Assembly: GCF_004364435.1 (NCBI RefSeq) | Contig: NZ_SOCT01000006.1 | Span: forward strand, 124,001-188,000 | Length of the DNA stretch: 64,000 bases | Source: Pseudomonas sp. LP_7_YM | GTDB lineage: Bacteria > Pseudomonadota > Gammaproteobacteria > Pseudomonadales > Pseudomonadaceae | Direction of reading: 5' to 3' | In this document: positions 29,827-38,063 of the stretch, in pieces | How positions within the stretch are numbered: the first letter of the stretch is position 1 | Layout: every line of letters begins with the position of its first letter | Translations under genes and position numbers: made by a program | The notes under the pieces: generated by a model | What the model saw: the letters and a program-made list of their open reading frames with translations, nothing else | Database searches by the model: none | Told to the model about the DNA's origin: nothing

Positions 29827-29898
29827 ATCCAACAGGCGGTCGATGAATATCCCGACCCAGTGCAACACCCCGAACAAGACAAATAAAAAGGGCACGCC

Positions 29899-30993
29899 AT
29901 GTCTCTCACGCTTGAGCACGTCAGCCGAGCCGTCGACGGTCAGATCTGGATCGACGATGTTTCACTGAGCTTCGAACCTGGCTCATTCAACGTATTGCTG
30001 GGGCGCACCTTATCAGGCAAGACCAGCCTGATGCGCTTGATGGCCGGTCTGGACAAGCCAGACAGCGGTCGGGTACTGATGAATGGCAAAGATGTCACCC
30101 AGGTTGCGGTTCGTCATCGCAACGTTTCCATGGTTTATCAGCAGTTCATCAATTACCCGAGCATGACCGTTTTCGACAATATCGCCTCGCCGCTGCGTCA
30201 GGCGAAGATGTCCAGGGAAGAAGTCGAAAGCCGCGTGCGTGAGACCGCCAGGATGCTGCGCATCGAAACATTCCTCACTCGCCACCCGCTTGAACTTTCC
30301 GGCGGTCAGCAGCAACGCACGGCCATGGCTCGCGCATTGGTCAAGGATGCCGAACTGATCCTGTTCGACGAGCCGCTGGTCAATCTCGATTACAAGTTGC
30401 GCGAAGAACTGCGCCAGGAAATGCGCCAGTTGTTCGAGACCCGTAACACCATTGCGGTGTACGCAACCACCGAGCCCAACGAAGCGTTGGCCCTGGGCGG
30501 GACCACAACGATCCTGCACGAGGGCCGACTTATCCAGAGCGGCAGGACCCCCGAGGTCTATCACCAGCCCAAAACCGTGCTGGCCGCCGAGTTGTTCTCC
30601 GAGCCGCCGATCAATCTGATGCCGGGCCGCATCGACGGCAACGAAGTGAGTTTTGCCAACTTCGTGCATTTCCCGCTCAACGTTGATCTGCGCAAGATCG
30701 GCGATGGCGAGTACGGTTTCGGCGTACGTCCCAGTCATTTGAGCCTGGTGCCGTCCAACGACGACGATCTGGAACTGGCGGTGACCGTGGAGCTGGCGGA
30801 AATCAGCGGCTCGGAAACCTTCCTGCATGTGCGCAACGAACATTTCGCGCTAGTGCTGCATTTGCCGGGCGTTCACGAGTACGACGTCGATACGCCGATC
30901 CGCGTGTACATCCCGACTCACAAATTGTTTGTATTCGATCAGCAGGGCGGCCTTATCCAGGCGCCGGGCCTGCGCATGGCGAGGGTTGCCTGA
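29899..30993 (+). CDS. glpS: ABC transporter ATPase, GlpS-type
   Basis: This 364-aa CUT1-like (MalK type) ABC ATPase has a C-terminal regulatory/TOBE region (from about residue 240). The signature LSGGQQQR at 133-140 and Walker B FDEP with its glutamate (E158) are intact, but Walker A reads GRTLSGKT (35-42), with Leu where the fourth-position glycine is usual, and the H-loop histidine is replaced (ATTEPNEAL, T191). It pairs with the next ATPase, whose defects are complementary. First gene of the operon behind the sigma-54 promoter; AAAAGG precedes the ATG. The gene order S-T-P-Q-U-V matches the Rhizobium leguminosarum glycerol transporter; the substrate is inferred from that. Confidence 0.88.
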   Translation: MSLTLEHVSRAVDGQIWIDDVSLSFEPGSFNVLLGRTLSGKTSLMRLMAGLDKPDSGRVLMNGKDVTQVAVRHRNVSMVYQQFINYPSMTVFDNIASPLRQAKMSREEVESRVRETARMLRIETFLTRHPLELSGGQQQRTAMARALVKDAELILFDEPLVNLDYKLREELRQEMRQLFETRNTIAVYATTEPNEALALGGTTTILHEGRLIQSGRTPEVYHQPKTVLAAELFSEPPINLMPGRIDGNEVSFANFVHFPLNVDLRKIGDGEYGFGVRPSHLSLVPSNDDDLELAVTVELAEISGSETFLHVRNEHFALVLHLPGVHEYDVDTPIRVYIPTHKLFVFDQQGGLIQAPGLRMARVA

Positions 30994-32120
30994 TGGCTGA
31001 GATTCGCTTGCAACACCTCGCGCATAGCTACAGCGCAAGCCCCAGTGGCCCTGAGGACTACGCGATCCGCGAGATGACCCACATCTGGGAGCAGGGAGGG
31101 GCGTATGCCTTGCTCGGGCCGTCCGGCTGCGGCAAATCGACCTTGCTCAACATCATTTCCGGCCTGCTCAGCCCGTCGGAAGGCAAGGTGATGTTTGATT
31201 CCACAGTGGTCAACGACCTGTCACCGGAGCAGCGCAACATTGCTCAGGTTTTTCAGTTTCCGGTGGTCTACGACACCATGACGGTGTTCGACAACCTGGC
31301 GTTTCCCCTGCGTAACCAAGGCATGAGCGAAGCGAAGGTTCAGACCAAGGTGCAGGAAATTGCCGATGTGCTGGACCTGCAGCCGCTGCTGAAGAAGAAA
31401 GCCAAAAACCTCACTGCCGACGAGAAACAGAAGGTTTCGATGGGGCGCGGGCTGGTACGCGACGACGTGTCGGCGATTCTGTTCGATGAGCCACTGACCG
31501 TGATCGACCCTCACCTGAAGTGGAAACTGCGACGCAAGCTCAAGCAGATCCACGAGCAGTTCAACATCACCATGGTCTACGTCACCCACGATCAGCTGGA
31601 GGCTTCGACCTTCGCCGACAAGATCGCAGTGATGTACGGCGGCCAGATCGTGCAGTTCGGCACCCCGCGAGAGCTGTTCGAAAAACCTCATCACACCTTC
31701 GTCGGCTACTTTATCGGCAGCCCCGGCATGAACCTCATCGAGGTCAGGCCCGAGGCAGGCGGCGTTGGTTTTGGGGGCATCCATCTGCCTTTGCCCGAAG
31801 CCTTGCAACAGCGCCTGGCGGCAACGCAATGGAGCACGCTGAAAGTCGGGATTCGACCGGAGTTCGTGCATGTCTGGGACGGCTCTTTCGGCGAAGCCAT
31901 GTGCGCCGACGTGACCTATGTCGAGGATCTGGGGACCTACAAGATCCTTACCCTGAACCTGGCCGGCCAGTCGCTCAAGGTTCGCCTGCAGGAAGACAAA
32001 CCTGTGCCTCAGGGCCAGGCCTGGATCAGTTTCCCGGCGCAGTGGCTGATGCTCTACGCCGATGAATTTCTGCTGGAAGCCGCCAATCACACGCCCGCCA
32101 ATGAGGTGCCCCATGACTAA
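30993..32120 (+). CDS. glpT: ABC transporter ATPase, GlpT-type
   Basis: This 375-aa ABC ATPase overlaps the stop of the previous gene by one base. Walker A GPSGCGKS (42-49), Walker B FDEP (E166) and H-loop histidine (VTHD, H199) are canonical, but the signature motif is degenerate: LTADEKQKV (140-148) in place of LSGGQ. In a heterodimer its Walker A would face the intact LSGGQ of the partner ATPase, giving one good and one degraded ATP site. The C-terminal domain (from about 240) resembles MalK-type regulatory domains. Energises the two permeases encoded next. Confidence 0.88.
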   Translation: MAEIRLQHLAHSYSASPSGPEDYAIREMTHIWEQGGAYALLGPSGCGKSTLLNIISGLLSPSEGKVMFDSTVVNDLSPEQRNIAQVFQFPVVYDTMTVFDNLAFPLRNQGMSEAKVQTKVQEIADVLDLQPLLKKKAKNLTADEKQKVSMGRGLVRDDVSAILFDEPLTVIDPHLKWKLRRKLKQIHEQFNITMVYVTHDQLEASTFADKIAVMYGGQIVQFGTPRELFEKPHHTFVGYFIGSPGMNLIEVRPEAGGVGFGGIHLPLPEALQQRLAATQWSTLKVGIRPEFVHVWDGSFGEAMCADVTYVEDLGTYKILTLNLAGQSLKVRLQEDKPVPQGQAWISFPAQWLMLYADEFLLEAANHTPANEVPHD

Positions 32121-32979
32121 GGTGCAGAACAACAAGGCCTGGTGGTTGGTATTGCCGGTGTTTCTGCTGGTGGCGTTCAGCGCCATCATTCCGATGATGA
32201 CCGTAGTCAATTACTCGGTGCAGGACATCTTCGACCAGTCCAGCCGTTACTTCGTGGGCGCCGACTGGTTCAGGCAGGTGTTGCAGGACCCGCGCCTGCA
32301 TGACTCGCTGTTACGCCAGTTCATCTATTCGTTCTGCGTGTTGCTGATCGAGATTCCGCTGGGTATCGGTATCGCCCTGACCATGCCGACCAAGGGCCGC
32401 TGGTCTTCATTGTGCCTGATCGTGATGACCATCCCGCTGCTGATCCCCTGGAACGTAGTCGGCACCATCTGGCAGATTTTCGGCCGTGGCGACATCGGCC
32501 TGCTCGGTTATGCGCTGAACAATGTCTTGCACATCAACTACAACTACGCCGCCAATGCATCGGACGCTTGGGTGACTGTGTTGGTGATCGATGTCTGGCA
32601 CTGGACCTCGTTGGTGGCGCTGCTTTGCTATTCGGGTCTGCGGGCAATTCCGGACGTGTACTACCAGGCCGCACGCATTGATCGGGCATCCAGCTGGGCG
32701 GTGTTCCGACATATCCAGTTGCCCAAGATGAAGAGCGTGCTGCTGATCGCGGTGATGTTGCGCTTCATGGACAGCTTCATGATTTACACCGAGCCGTTCG
32801 TATTAACCGGCGGCGGGCCGGGCAATTCAACGACCTTCCTCAGCCAGACCCTGACTACCATGGCCCTCGGCCAGTTCGACCTGGGCCCGGCGGCGGCATT
32901 CTCGCTGGTGTATTTCCTGATCATCCTGCTGGTGTCGTGGGTGTTTTACACCGCCATGACCCACGGCGAAAAGAACTGA
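32113..32979 (+). CDS. glpP: ABC transporter permease, GlpP-type (MalF-like)
   Basis: This 288-aa inner-membrane permease has about six helices. The coupling-loop EAA-like segment is YYQAARIDRASSWAVFRHIQLPKMK near residues 205-230, and VLTGGGPGNSTTFLSQTL is typical of CUT1 sugar/polyol permeases. The ATG at 32113 overlaps the ATPase gene by 8 bp and has a GAGG about 7 bases upstream; an upstream ATG at 32062 would sit deep inside the ATPase gene. Pairs with the next permease to form the channel. Confidence 0.92.
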   Translation: MTKVQNNKAWWLVLPVFLLVAFSAIIPMMTVVNYSVQDIFDQSSRYFVGADWFRQVLQDPRLHDSLLRQFIYSFCVLLIEIPLGIGIALTMPTKGRWSSLCLIVMTIPLLIPWNVVGTIWQIFGRGDIGLLGYALNNVLHINYNYAANASDAWVTVLVIDVWHWTSLVALLCYSGLRAIPDVYYQAARIDRASSWAVFRHIQLPKMKSVLLIAVMLRFMDSFMIYTEPFVLTGGGPGNSTTFLSQTLTTMALGQFDLGPAAAFSLVYFLIILLVSWVFYTAMTHGEKN

Positions 32980-32989
32980 GGAGCGGCCC

Positions 32990-33808
<819 letters not shown>

Positions 33809-33819
33809 GGAGTCGAAAA

Positions 33820-34092
33820 ATGGAGTGGATGTCCTGGACATTACCGACCGCGATTTTCTTTGCGTCCATTGCCGCCATTCTGGTGGCAATGACCGTCTGG
33901 GAGCTGCGCTCGGCGAGTATCGAACGTCGTGGTTTTCTGCCGATTTCCACCACCCGCGGCGACCGGCTGTTTATCGGTCTTCTCGGCAGCGCCTACCTGC
34001 ATCTGCTGGTGGTTGGGGCGACCGACTGGAACATCTGGGTCGCCTCCGGGCTGTCTCTGGTCTGGCTGTTGGTGGTGATGCGATGGGGGTGA
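33820..34092 (+). CDS. glpU: DUF2160 small membrane protein, GlpU-type
   Basis: This 90-aa protein has about three hydrophobic helices (ATAIFF-like segment at residues 8-27, GLLGSAYLHLLVVG near 53-66, and ASGLSLVWLLVVM at the end) with a short RGDR-containing loop. DUF2160 proteins occur in GlpSTPQUV-type glycerol transport operons between permease and binding-protein genes; their role is unknown. Start ATG 33820 has GGAG 7 bases upstream. Its presence is the best single marker that this is a glycerol-type system and not a generic sugar transporter. Confidence 0.85.
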   Translation: MEWMSWTLPTAIFFASIAAILVAMTVWELRSASIERRGFLPISTTRGDRLFIGLLGSAYLHLLVVGATDWNIWVASGLSLVWLLVVMRWG

Positions 34093-34188
34093 AAGGCGTT
34101 GGCGGCAGGAAGGCAAACACGCTCCTGCCAACAAAATGCAAATGGGTTGAAACGCGGGACTACATAAGAATCAACACTGGAGGTGTCT

Positions 34189-35961
34189 ATGTTCAATAAG
34201 AAAAACAAGCTGCGACATAGTGTGACGGTAGCGACCATGGTAATGCTCAGCGGTTTGAGCATTACCGCGTGGGCTGATCAGTACGAGGACGCGGCAAAGA
34301 AATGGGCGGCCAGCGAATTCAAGCCGACCACCCTGTCCGACGCGGACCAGCTCAAGGAACTGGAGTGGTTTATCAAGGCAGCTGAGCCGTTTCGCGGCAT
34401 GGACATCAAGGTGGTTTCGGAAACCCTGACCACCCACGAATACGAGTCTAAGACGCTGGCCAAGGCTTTTACCGAAATCACTGGCATCAAGGTGACGCAC
34501 GACCTGCTTCAGGAGGGCGACGTCATCGAGAAACTGCAGACGGCCATGCAGTCCGACAAGAGTATCTATGACGGTTGGGTTAACGACTCCGACCTGATCG
34601 GTACGCACTTCCGCTACGGAAAGGCGCTGTCCCTGACAGACCTGATGGCCAGCCCGGAAGGCGCGAAGGTTACGTCTCCTACGCTGGATATCAAGGACTT
34701 CATCGGCACGTCGTTCACCACCGCACCCGATGGCAAGCTTTATCAGTTGCCCGACCAGCAGTTCGCCAACCTTTACTGGTTCCGCGCCGACTGGTTCGAA
34801 CGTGCGGACCTGAAACAGAAGTTCAAGGCCAGGTACGGCTATGAGCTGGGCGTGCCGGTGAACTGGTCGGCATATGAAGACATCGCCCAATTCTTCAGCG
34901 AAGACGTCAAGGAAATCGACGGCAAGAAAGTCTACGGTCACATGGACTACGGCAAGAAAGACCCCTCCCTGGGCTGGCGCTTTACCGATGCCTGGTTTTC
35001 CATGGCAGGCAGCGGCGACAAGGGACTGCCAAATGGTCTGCCGGTGGACGAGTGGGGGATTCGAGTCGAGGACTGCCACCCGGTCGGATCGAGCATTACC
35101 CGTGGCGGCGATACCAACGGCCCGGCCGCTGTTTACGCAACCCAGAAGTACATCGACTGGCTTAAAGCCTACGCGCCGCCGGAGGCTGCGGGCATGACGT
35201 TCTCTGAGTCGGGGCCTGTGCCGGCGCAAGGCAACGTCGCGCAGCAGATTTTCTGGTACACCGCCTTCACTGCCGACATGACCAAAGCAGGTCTGCCGGT
35301 AATGAATGCCGACGGCACGCCGAAATGGCGGATGGCGCCGTCGCCCAAAGGACCTTACTGGAAAGAGGGGATGAAGCTGGGCTATCAGGACGTGGGGTCG
35401 TGGACCTTCCTCAAGTCCTCTGACGAAAAACGTCGCAATGCCGCCTGGCTTTATGCGCAGTTCGTGACGTCAAAATCGGTATCGCTGAAGAAAACCATCG
35501 TCGGTCTGACGCCGATTCGCGAGTCGGATATCAACTCCAAGGAGATGACTGCGCTGGCCCCCAAACTCGGTGGTCTGGTGGAGTTCTATCGCAGCCCGGC
35601 CCGGGTCCAGTGGTCTCCAACCGGCACCAACGTTCCGGACTACCCGAAACTGGCACAGCTGTGGTGGAGCCATGTGGCTGAGGCAGTGACCGGCGAGAAA
35701 ACCGCGCAAGCGGCGCTGGACGGGCTGGCCAAGGATCAGGACGCGATCATGACGCGGATCGAGCGCTCCAAGGTCCAGGAAGCCAGCGGTTGTGCACCGA
35801 AGATGAACCCGGAAACCTCGGCTGAGGAGTGGTACGCCAAGGCCGAGAAGAGCAACGGTGCGTTCGTTGCGCCACAACGCAAATTGGCCAACGAGAAACC
35901 GAAGGGCGAAACCATCGCTTACTCGGACCTGCTGAAAAGCTGGGAGGACGCCAGGAAATAA
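34189..35961 (+). CDS. glpV: ABC transporter substrate-binding protein, GlpV-type
   Basis: This 590-aa periplasmic binding protein is unusually long for a solute-binding protein, as is R. leguminosarum GlpV (about 580). The signal peptide ends at AWA-DQYED (about residue 27). The fold shows DLLQEGDVIEKLQTAMQ, LYQLPDQQFANLYWFRADWFER and GSWTFLKSS typical of extracellular family-1 sugar/polyol binding proteins. The ATG at 34189 is 5 bases after GGAGG; a GTG at 34183 would overlap that ribosome site. Last gene of the operon, separated by 96 bp from the DUF2160 gene, which may allow higher expression of the binding protein. No glpK, glpD or glpR is nearby. Confidence 0.9.
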   Translation: MFNKKNKLRHSVTVATMVMLSGLSITAWADQYEDAAKKWAASEFKPTTLSDADQLKELEWFIKAAEPFRGMDIKVVSETLTTHEYESKTLAKAFTEITGIKVTHDLLQEGDVIEKLQTAMQSDKSIYDGWVNDSDLIGTHFRYGKALSLTDLMASPEGAKVTSPTLDIKDFIGTSFTTAPDGKLYQLPDQQFANLYWFRADWFERADLKQKFKARYGYELGVPVNWSAYEDIAQFFSEDVKEIDGKKVYGHMDYGKKDPSLGWRFTDAWFSMAGSGDKGLPNGLPVDEWGIRVEDCHPVGSSITRGGDTNGPAAVYATQKYIDWLKAYAPPEAAGMTFSESGPVPAQGNVAQQIFWYTAFTADMTKAGLPVMNADGTPKWRMAPSPKGPYWKEGMKLGYQDVGSWTFLKSSDEKRRNAAWLYAQFVTSKSVSLKKTIVGLTPIRESDINSKEMTALAPKLGGLVEFYRSPARVQWSPTGTNVPDYPKLAQLWWSHVAEAVTGEKTAQAALDGLAKDQDAIMTRIERSKVQEASGCAPKMNPETSAEEWYAKAEKSNGAFVAPQRKLANEKPKGETIAYSDLLKSWEDARK

Positions 35962-35965
35962 TGCG

Positions 35966-36092
35966 CTGATCGCTCCTGCCCTTTGGGGGCGATCACGAAC
36001 TAAACCTGTGGGAGCGAATGCCTACGCGAAAAAGGGTACATCCGCGGAGAAGGTGCTGGATGTACCCCTAGACGTGAATAAATTCGCTCCCG
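35966..36092. repeat. Hairpin and REP-like palindrome after the transporter operon
   Basis: A 10-bp stem starts at TGATCGC (35967) and closes at GCGATCA (35989-35995), without a T-run. Then GGGAGCGAAT (36010-36019) is matched by ATTCGCTCCC (36082-36091), with a nested GGGTACATCC (36034) / GGATGTACCC (36058). It marks the right border of the inserted module. Confidence 0.65.
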
Positions 36093-36172
36093 CTGGTTAC
36101 TCACGGATTTGACTAATGCCGCGCACAAAAAACGGAACCTCGGGTGCTGTTTTTCATGGATACGCCTCTCGA

Positions 36173-37027
36173 TCAACCGTGCAGCGTCTCAGCCGCGTAC
36201 AGCGTATTTTCCAGCAGGCAGGCGCGGGTCATTGGCCCTACGCCGCCTGGCACCGGCGTGATCCAGCCAGCGCGGGGCAGGGCAGTCTCGTAAACCACGT
36301 CGCCGACGAGTTTGCCGTCGTCCTGACGATTGATGCCGACATCGATGACGATCGCGCCTTCCTTGATCCACTCACCCTTGACCAGCCCCGGTTTGCCCGC
36401 CGCCACGACCACTAGATCGGCACGGCCGACATGGCCTGCCAGATCCTGCGTGAAGCGGTGAGTCACGGTGACAGTACAGCCCGCCAGCAGAAGCTCCATG
36501 GCCATCGGGCGGCCGACAATGTTGGAAGCGCCCACAACCACTGCATCCTTGCCGTACAGGTCGACGCCGGTGCTTTCCAGCAGGGTCATGATGCCTTTCG
36601 GGGTGCAGGGGCGCAGCAGCGGAATGCGCTGGGCCAGACGACCGACGTTATAAGGATGGAAGCCATCGACATCCTTGTCTGGACGAATGCGCTCCAGCAG
36701 TCTGGAAGACTCCAGATGCGCGGGCAGAGGCAACTGCAGCAGGATGCCATCGATGACCGGATCGTCGTTGAGGCTGTCGATCAGATCGGTCAGTTGGGTC
36801 TGGGTGGTTTCGCTGGGCAGGTCGTAGGCCCGGGAGATGAAGCCGACCTCTTCACAGTCTTTGCGTTTGTGCGAGACGTAAACCTGAGAGGCCGGGTCGC
36901 TACCGACCAGAATCACCGCGAGGCCCGGCGTGCGTAGCCCTTGCTCGCGACGTTCAGCGACTCGTTTGGCGATCTGCTGGCGCAGGTTGGCTGCGATCGC
37001 TTTGCCGTCTATTAGTTTTGCAGTCAT
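36173..37027 (-). CDS. folD: Methylenetetrahydrofolate dehydrogenase / cyclohydrolase
   Basis: This 284-aa bifunctional cytoplasmic enzyme oxidises 5,10-methylene-THF with NADP and hydrolyses the product to 10-formyl-THF. Diagnostic segments: YVSHKRKDCEEVGF (with the catalytic Lys and Tyr), QLPLPAHL, DKDVDGFHPYNVGRL, GASNIVGRPMAMELL for NADP, and ITPVPGGVGPMTRACL. The start ATG at 37027 has no strong ribosome site, but the N-terminus MTAKLIDGKAIAANLRQQI matches other Pseudomonas FolD proteins. Divergent from the tRNA operon. Confidence 0.97.
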   Translation of the reverse strand: MTAKLIDGKAIAANLRQQIAKRVAERREQGLRTPGLAVILVGSDPASQVYVSHKRKDCEEVGFISRAYDLPSETTQTQLTDLIDSLNDDPVIDGILLQLPLPAHLESSRLLERIRPDKDVDGFHPYNVGRLAQRIPLLRPCTPKGIMTLLESTGVDLYGKDAVVVGASNIVGRPMAMELLLAGCTVTVTHRFTQDLAGHVGRADLVVVAAGKPGLVKGEWIKEGAIVIDVGINRQDDGKLVGDVVYETALPRAGWITPVPGGVGPMTRACLLENTLYAAETLHG

Positions 37028-37159
37028 TACGCGTGATTAACCATCGGAAGGGAGGAAAAAAGAGCGCGCATTCTCGCATGACCAGACGCAAGGGCAAAGG
37101 CGATTGGTCCGCTTAATAAGCTAAGCCCTTTAATTAACTGAATTTTTTAGAAAAAAGTG

Positions 37160-37188
37160 TTGACGACTTTAAAGGCGGTCTATAAGAT
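37160..37188 (+). promoter_or_regulatory. Promoter of the tRNA-Arg/His/Leu operon
   Basis: TTGACG (37160-37165), 17-bp spacer, TAAGAT (37183-37188), within TATAAGAT. It is preceded by an A/T-rich stretch (37127-37157) that could be an UP element and followed by a GC-rich start region, as in stable-RNA promoters. Confidence 0.75.
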
Positions 37189-37336
37189 TCGTCGCACTTG
37201 TCGGGCACTACCCCACACAGGATAGGCCGGAAACGGAATATCAAGTCGAAAGGTTGATTAAGTCAGGTAGAGTTTAGAACGGCTCAGCGTGATTGAAAGC
37301 TCTTGATTTGTAGTCGCAAGAATACAAATTAATCAA

Positions 37337-37413
37337 GCGCCCGTAGCTCAGCTGGATAGAGCATCCGCCTTCTAAGCGGATGGTCGCAGGTTCGAGTCCT
37401 GCCGGGTGCGCCA
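37337..37413 (+). tRNA. tRNA-Arg (TCT)
   Basis: A 77-nt cloverleaf: acceptor GCGCCCG pairs with CGGGTGC-type 3' strand ending GCCA with encoded CCA, D-arm AGCTCAGCTGGATAGAGC, anticodon stem TCCGC/GCGGA with loop CTTCTAA, and T-arm GTTCGAGTC. Anticodon TCT at 37371-37373 reads AGA. Confidence 0.96.
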
Positions 37414-37472
37414 TTACGGCAGCTTTGGCACAAGTAGCATTCAATTTGAGTGCGTCGGTTACAACGCAATAT

Positions 37473-37549
37473 GGTGGGCGTAGCTCAGTTGGTAGAGCAC
37501 GGGATTGTGACTCCCGTTGTCGAGGGTTCGATCCCCTTCGTCCACCCCA
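37473..37549 (+). tRNA. tRNA-His (GTG)
   Basis: Acceptor GTGGGCG (37474-37480) pairs with CGTCCAC, and an extra G at 37473 faces the discriminator C, the -1 G identity feature of tRNA-His. Anticodon loop TTGTGAC carries GTG; CCA is encoded. Confidence 0.96.
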
Positions 37550-37556
37550 TATTCGA

Positions 37557-37587
37557 AAAGGCGCCAGATTCATAGTCTGGCGCCTTT
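37557..37587 (+). terminator. Hairpin between tRNA-His and tRNA-Leu
   Basis: A perfect 12-bp stem (AAAGGCGCCAGA / TCTGGCGCCTTT) with a 7-base loop, 8 nt after tRNA-His. It may terminate transcription partially or serve as a processing signal, since tRNA-Leu follows within 20 nt. Confidence 0.7.
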
Positions 37588-37605
37588 GCTTTAAGCGTTT
37601 CAAAT

Positions 37606-37690
37606 GCGGACGTGGTGGAATTGGTAGACACACTGGATTTAGGTTCCAGCGCCGCGAGGTGTAAGAGTTCGAGTCTCTTCGTCCGCACCA
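37606..37690 (+). tRNA. tRNA-Leu (TAG)
   Basis: An 85-nt class II tRNA with acceptor GCGGACG / CGTCCGC, encoded CCA, a long variable arm and anticodon TAG in loop TTTAGGT; it reads CUA. Confidence 0.96.
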
Positions 37691-37732
37691 GCTACAAACC
37701 CTGAGAGGTGCCTCGCGCCTTCCCGGGGATCG

Positions 37733-37758
37733 AAAAGCCGCCTAGTGCGGCTTTTTTT
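37733..37758 (+). terminator. Terminator of the tRNA operon
   Basis: Stem AAAAGCCGC / GCGGCTTTT with a 5-base loop and a run of Ts. Confidence 0.9.
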
Positions 37759-37973
37759 GTTTCAGAGTATCGGTTTCGCGCTGGGCAGAAGCTCGTCATG
37801 TTTTTCATGGTGATCTTTTCCGGGGTGCTTCCAGGGGCGGGATTGATGTTCGGTTGTACCTCGCTTCCTTATATAGGTGCGCGCAAGGTGCGTCCCAGAC
37901 CGCTCGCGCTGGTCTGACTGTTCTTCCTCGCGGCACTGGTTGCACTCCACTGTACTTACCCTGCTTCGGCAGG

Positions 37974-38002
37974 GTGACTTCTTGAGTTTGACCCACTAGA
38001 AT
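37974..38002 (+). promoter_or_regulatory. Candidate promoter of tig
   Basis: GTGACT (37974-37979), 17-bp spacer, TAGAAT (37997-38002), 62 bp before the tig ATG. The rest of the gap from 37759 to 38063 shows only a small hairpin (CCCTGC-ttc-GGCAGGG-like near 37969). Confidence 0.4.
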
Positions 38003-38063
38003 GCTTGCCCTTGATTCTGGGGTCGGAAACGGCCGGCTAACGTCTGTGCAACGAGGAATATCC

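Noticed and set aside
36116..36415. A 99-codon plus-strand frame overlapping the 3' end of folD
   Set aside because: Antisense to folD for most of its length and begins within the REP border; no ribosome site.
37708..37917. A 69-codon frame downstream of the tRNA operon
   Set aside because: Begins inside the terminator region and lacks a ribosome site; composition is not convincing.
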